Assembly: GCA_002633005.1 (NCBI GenBank)
Contig: NMRA01000133.1
Coordinates: 195,886 to 259,885, forward strand
DNA: 64,000 nucleotides
From: Phoronis australis
Taxonomy: Eukaryota > Phoronida > Phoronidae
Direction: 5' to 3'
Shown: positions 60,538-64,000 of the stretch, one piece after another
How the letters are laid out: the number at the start of each line of letters is the position of its first letter
Position numbering within the stretch: the stretch's first letter is position 1
Notes under the pieces: generated by a model
Databases searched by the model: none
Seen by the model: the letters and a program-made list of their open reading frames with translations, nothing else
What the model was told of the DNA's origin: nothing
Translations under genes and position numbers: made by a program

Positions 60538-60850
60538 ACCAGTGTTGTAGACATGCTAATCCAATGAATCATAACAGCCTCTGTTAGCCACTCGCTAACA
60601 GGGAATTGCCTAGTATTAGCGGCTATTAGTCAAGTGGTTAGCAATAGCATGCTCGCTGGTTTTATCACTGGGGACGCTGGTTCCATTCCCAGGTTGGGCG
60701 ATCTCAGCAGTAAAAGCCTCAGCAAACATTTACCTGTGCACCCGAGATCACATGTCAACCAAATCGAGTCCAGCATGGCATTGTTAACCAACACTAAATT
60801 AAATCAGTGGCAATGCATGACCACAGACGTCCCCAAAAACTATATATGTA
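60538..60850 (+). mobile_element. tRNA-derived SINE-like repeat, copy A
   Basis: The copy begins near TGTTGTAGAC and includes CACTCGCTAA and GTGGTTAGCAATAGCATGCTCGC (box A region). A box B-like GGTTCCATTCC lies at 60679-60689. Similar sequence lies in inverted orientation at 62540-62810, over nearly the same span. Its tail runs into an (AT)n tract. It is a SINE copy and not a working tRNA gene. Confidence 0.65.
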
Positions 60851-60862
60851 GTATATACATGA

Positions 60863-60893
60863 GTATATATATATATATATATATACATATATA
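60863..60893. repeat. AT dinucleotide microsatellite
   Basis: This is an uninterrupted AT/TA tract with one C, directly after SINE copy A. It may be the SINE's expanded tail. Confidence 0.9.
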
Positions 60894-60933
60894 GTGTATT
60901 GGGGACGATCAGAAGCTGGGGGTGTCTGTGGGC

Positions 60934-61690
60934 TAGACAGTAACCACCATCTCTAGCTGGCTCAATAGAAACGGTGTAAGTCCTATAGGCGCTTCATACG
61001 CCAGAAGCTTTTCGGCGAATTATCCCACACATTGACTAAAATTTCACGTTGTTATAAACACCTTATGTGCATAGAGGGACACCTTAGGAGGCCATCAGTG
61101 TCTTTGATTCCTTCCAACTCGAACAAATACTCATATTATCAAACTTTTTCTTCGAACAGTCCCTTGTTTAGTTCCCAAAATCGGCAATTGGCTATTTTTA
61201 CACTGCGCACACCAGGGGATATGACGTCATACTACCTGCCGTGCACAGTGTTAAAAATGGCCAGTTACTGATTTTGTGAACTGAATGGAGGACCTGCTCA
61301 AAGAAAAAGTTTGATAACAAGAGTATTTGTTCGAGTTAGAAGGATGTTTAAGATCTGTATATTTTCTGTACTGTATAATTATCTTGCATTTAAGTTTTTG
61401 TTGTTTAAGTTTGTAGATTTTCAAAAATTGTAGCACTTGTGCTAATGCTTTACTGTTAAACCTCACTGACCTTTAAATAAAGATTATTACTATTTACTAC
61501 TACTATTAGTAGTATTACACTAAAGACATCAACTGCCTTTGGCTTAGCCTTAGCCTAGCTGTCCTTCTATGCGCATAAGGTATTTATAACAACGTGACTT
61601 TGATGTTTTAGTCGGTATGAGGCATAATTCACCGAAAAGCTTCCAGAACATCTAGATTGAGCCAGCTAGAGACGGTGGTCACTGTCTACT
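60934..61690. mobile_element. Fold-back inverted repeat element
   Basis: The left arm (60934-61200) and the right arm (61690-61249, reversed) pair along their length. Shared blocks include ACCACCRTCTCTAGCTGG, GAAGCTTTTCGGYGAATTAT, GTCACGTTGTTATAAA/TTCACGTTGTTATAAA and AACTCGAACAAATACTC. The loop is about 50 bp. The right arm carries an extra block of about 175 bp (61352-61526). There is no coding frame. It resembles a fold-back or MITE-type element, and if transcribed it would form a long hairpin RNA. Confidence 0.75.
61352..61526 (+). mobile_element. Probable retroposon tail inserted in the fold-back right arm
   Basis: This sequence has no partner in the left arm. It ends with AATAAAGATTATTACTATT and then TACTACTACTATTAG, that is, a polyadenylation-like signal followed by a simple trinucleotide tail, as at the 3' end of many LINE/SINE copies. 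The class is inferred and its boundaries are set only by loss of arm pairing. Confidence 0.45.
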
Positions 61691-62539
61691 GAGTGCGTGA
61701 AGTGCATGGCATTGTTTCTGAATGAAACTGCCTGTGGCTGCATATAAGCCATAACCTTAGCACCTGCTTTGGCTACGACTTTGAAGTCGGAATGTAAAGA
61801 ACAACCAGAGAAGTTTACCAACGGATTTTGGATTACTCAAAAAGAACATTACACAACAATATTTCAATCAGGATAACTTACGTTCGTTAAAAAGAACACA
61901 CAACTGGCCACTTGTCAAGTTTTTAACTTTTATCACAAGGTGTCGTTATTATCAGATAGCCACAAGGTTAACAGCCACATACCATGTTTATTTTTTAGTT
62001 TGTTTTTATAATTATTTCATAAAAATGTCCTGCATTTCATAACATAAAATTTTAGTAAGCGTTTTTTTACTTCTTTCAATCCAAAATAAGTTGTGGTTGG
62101 AACGTGTTCTCCTTTTCACTGTGGCTTTAGTTCAATACTACCTAGTACTTCTACTTGTGATTTTACTTCCTCAAGTTTGCAAAAAGTTCGCCAGGGTACG
62201 TGTTTGCTTTGATCAGGATATTTACAGTATTTGGAAAGTCGAAGTGTGCTATTTTTGTTCCGGCTTGTCTCATTCTTAATATTTAACCTTAATTTTAACC
62301 CGAAGTGTGTTATAACTTTAGATTTATTCACACTTCTAGTCCTCAGTCATTGACTGGCACTTTACACTGTCTCAGTCTGTGTCAGAAGACCACCTGTTGA
62401 TGTTGAATGACATGGTTTATTAAATTATTTTTACTCAGCACTGCTCAGACAGGTATTATGTACTATGTCATCAGTTTTTCAAAGCAAGGGCATCTACTTG
62501 CAATTTCATTTGATCAGTGAAGTCATGTCCAATGAACAG
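61691..62539. other. Intergenic DNA, nothing recognised
   Basis: This is AT-rich sequence with no exon, RNA gene or clear repeat ends. Short open frames lie on both strands. Confidence 0.5.
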
Positions 62540-62810
62540 GACCTTGTGCCGTTGTGGACACAATCATGATGGCAATGCATTGCCATGGTCTTTGGAAAAT
62601 ACTAAATAGGCACGCCCGAAGATTCGTGGGGCCCAAGATTCTACTAAGTGATGTATGGTAGTAATTGCCGAAAGTACCTGACCCGGGAATTGAACTGGCA
62701 ACCCCAATAAAACCAGCAAGCATGCTAACCATTCTACTAATAGGCAATTGTGCATTAGCGAGTGGTTAGGAGAGGCTCATGATTCACGGGCAGCACATCT
62801 ACAACATTGG
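62540..62810 (-). mobile_element. tRNA-derived SINE-like repeat, copy B
   Basis: On the - strand the copy starts CCAATGTTGTAGA, then CCACTCGCTAA, ATGGTTAGCATGCTTGCTGG (box A side) and box B-like AGTTCAATTCCCGGGT (62697-62682). It ends with a CAATGCATTGCC segment comparable to CAATGCATGACC in copy A. The middle parts of the two copies differ by small insertions, so they are old or from subfamilies. Confidence 0.65.
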
Positions 62811-63800
62811 TGTTCATTTTTGAAGAAAAATATTTGAAACTTGTCTTGATAGCAAGAGATCTGTGACTAGCTGTTGGAGGAGTCAATAACACACTAGATT
62901 GATCTGAGTTTTTGGTCAATGTTTTTAATTATATTTGTCTTGACACTGGGATACACGAATGTGGATGAATAATATATCTCTGGAAAATGGTGTTTTTGAC
63001 ATCCAAACCAAGAGTCAGTTTATGCAGTTATAGTTGTGCATGTTGATATCTTAAGCTGAGATTAGTCATGTGACACTCTTCAGTTGATAGTTTTATGTTC
63101 GCTTCAAAATACATGTCTACAATGTCCGATTTGGCAGAAGATGAACTCTAGCAAAATACAAAATCAGATTAGCCACGGGAATATAACTTTTCAATGCTTC
63201 TTTGTGAAATAAGATCAAAAAGATCACGTACGATGAAATGTAGACATTTGAAGTGTTTAGTCCATTTGAAATTGATGTGTAGGTTCTTTGTAGAAGAGGA
63301 CTAGGTTTGATTTTGTTTTTTGACACCTAATAAAGAATAAAATGAAGTTTTATACATGACCCTTTCAGAAAGTCAAAGAGCAAGAGGATGTGATGATTTG
63401 GATAGAGCACTCTTATTCCATGTAAAATATTTTTATTTTCTGCCAAGCTATTAAAAAGATTTGACCAATACTGAAACCTAATCATAAGTGATTAGTTAGG
63501 GAATTTGTTTCTGTTCACAATGGTTTCTACTATTAGTGCAGATTGCATTAATAGCTATGTTTTGTGTATATCGTTGACTGATGTTTGGCAAATTTGTACC
63601 TGCAGATTCTGCAAATGAAGCAACAAAGAAAGGCAAATTCATATGGCATGAAATAATGTTTTGGAGTTTTCAATTTAGAATTAATTGAAAATTTAGTATA
63701 TACAGCTGTCAGTATGACTTTTACATTTTACTTTGAAATTCAGTTTAAAAAGCAGTGGTAGCGTTATCATTGTTGTATGCACTACTTTCTGTAAGGGCTC
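62811..63800. other. Intergenic DNA, nothing recognised
   Basis: No splice-bounded coding exon, RNA gene or repeat unit is visible. The composition is AT-rich, like the rest of the flank. Confidence 0.5.
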
Positions 63801-63803
63801 TCC

Positions 63804-64000
63804 AAATTCACAACAAATTCACAACAAATTCACTGTTCACACCACATTCATTCCATACGCTACATTCGCACCACATTTAATCAAATTCGCATACCACATT
63901 CCCACCACAATCCCACCACATTCTCACCACATTCACACCACAATCCCACCACATTCCCACCACATTCACACCACATTCGCACCACATTCGCACCACATTC
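63804..64000. repeat. 11-bp minisatellite running off the window end
   Basis: Variants of CACCACATTCG (also CACCACAATCC and the early ACAACAAATTC) repeat with an 11-bp period that becomes more regular toward 64000. The array is cut by the window edge, so its length is unknown. Confidence 0.88.

Noticed and set aside
60634-60894. 86-codon frame upstream of MED7
   Set aside because: It lies wholly inside the SINE-like repeat and its AT tail; the isoleucine/tyrosine run is the microsatellite.

Overview
The window is nuclear DNA from an invertebrate animal. The genes have many introns with GT-AG ends, the DNA is AT-rich, one intron is 33.6 kb long, and there are tRNA-derived SINEs, a MITE and several minisatellites. 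I cannot name the species. The long introns and the full metazoan planar-polarity cadherin suggest a lophotrochozoan or an invertebrate deuterostome rather than a fly or nematode, but this is inference.

Two genes can be supported. The first fills positions 3519-55990 on the + strand. It is an orthologue of Dachsous (ds/DCHS), the giant cadherin that binds Fat and controls planar cell polarity and Hippo-linked growth. I joined 17 coding exons by splice signals, reading phase and protein-family continuity. They total 10,164 nt and give 3,387 aa plus a stop with no frame conflict. The protein has an N-terminal leader with an internal signal segment, 27 cadherin (EC) repeats, one membrane span (about residues 2963-2985) and a cytoplasmic tail of about 402 residues with the family's conserved blocks. 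Exon 2 carries the signal and EC1-EC5, and a 33.6-kb intron follows. The rest of the coding sequence is packed into 39075-55238.

The second gene is MED7 (Mediator complex subunit 7) on the - strand at about 58859-60480, convergent with Dachsous. It has two coding exons (221 aa), a probable non-coding first exon, and an upstream block with a perfect TGACGTCA element and a CCAAT box.

The rest is non-coding. Positions 1-2600 hold nothing I recognise. The big intron holds a TTAA-flanked MITE (9402-9905), small tandem repeats, an N inside a poly-C run, and one antisense open block bounded by splice-like sites. The Dachsous introns show three local amplifications at splice junctions: a triplicated acceptor region before exon 5, a roughly 32-bp donor-containing minisatellite after exon 9, and a 17-bp minisatellite after exon 16. 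Upstream of MED7 (60538-64000) lie two inverted SINE-like copies, a fold-back of about 750 bp, and an 11-bp minisatellite that runs off the window end.

I found no new multi-gene system. The most unusual features are the repeat-amplified splice sites, the fold-back element, a two-codon upstream ORF in front of the cadherin start, and a furin-like RKRR site in the membrane-proximal cadherin repeat.
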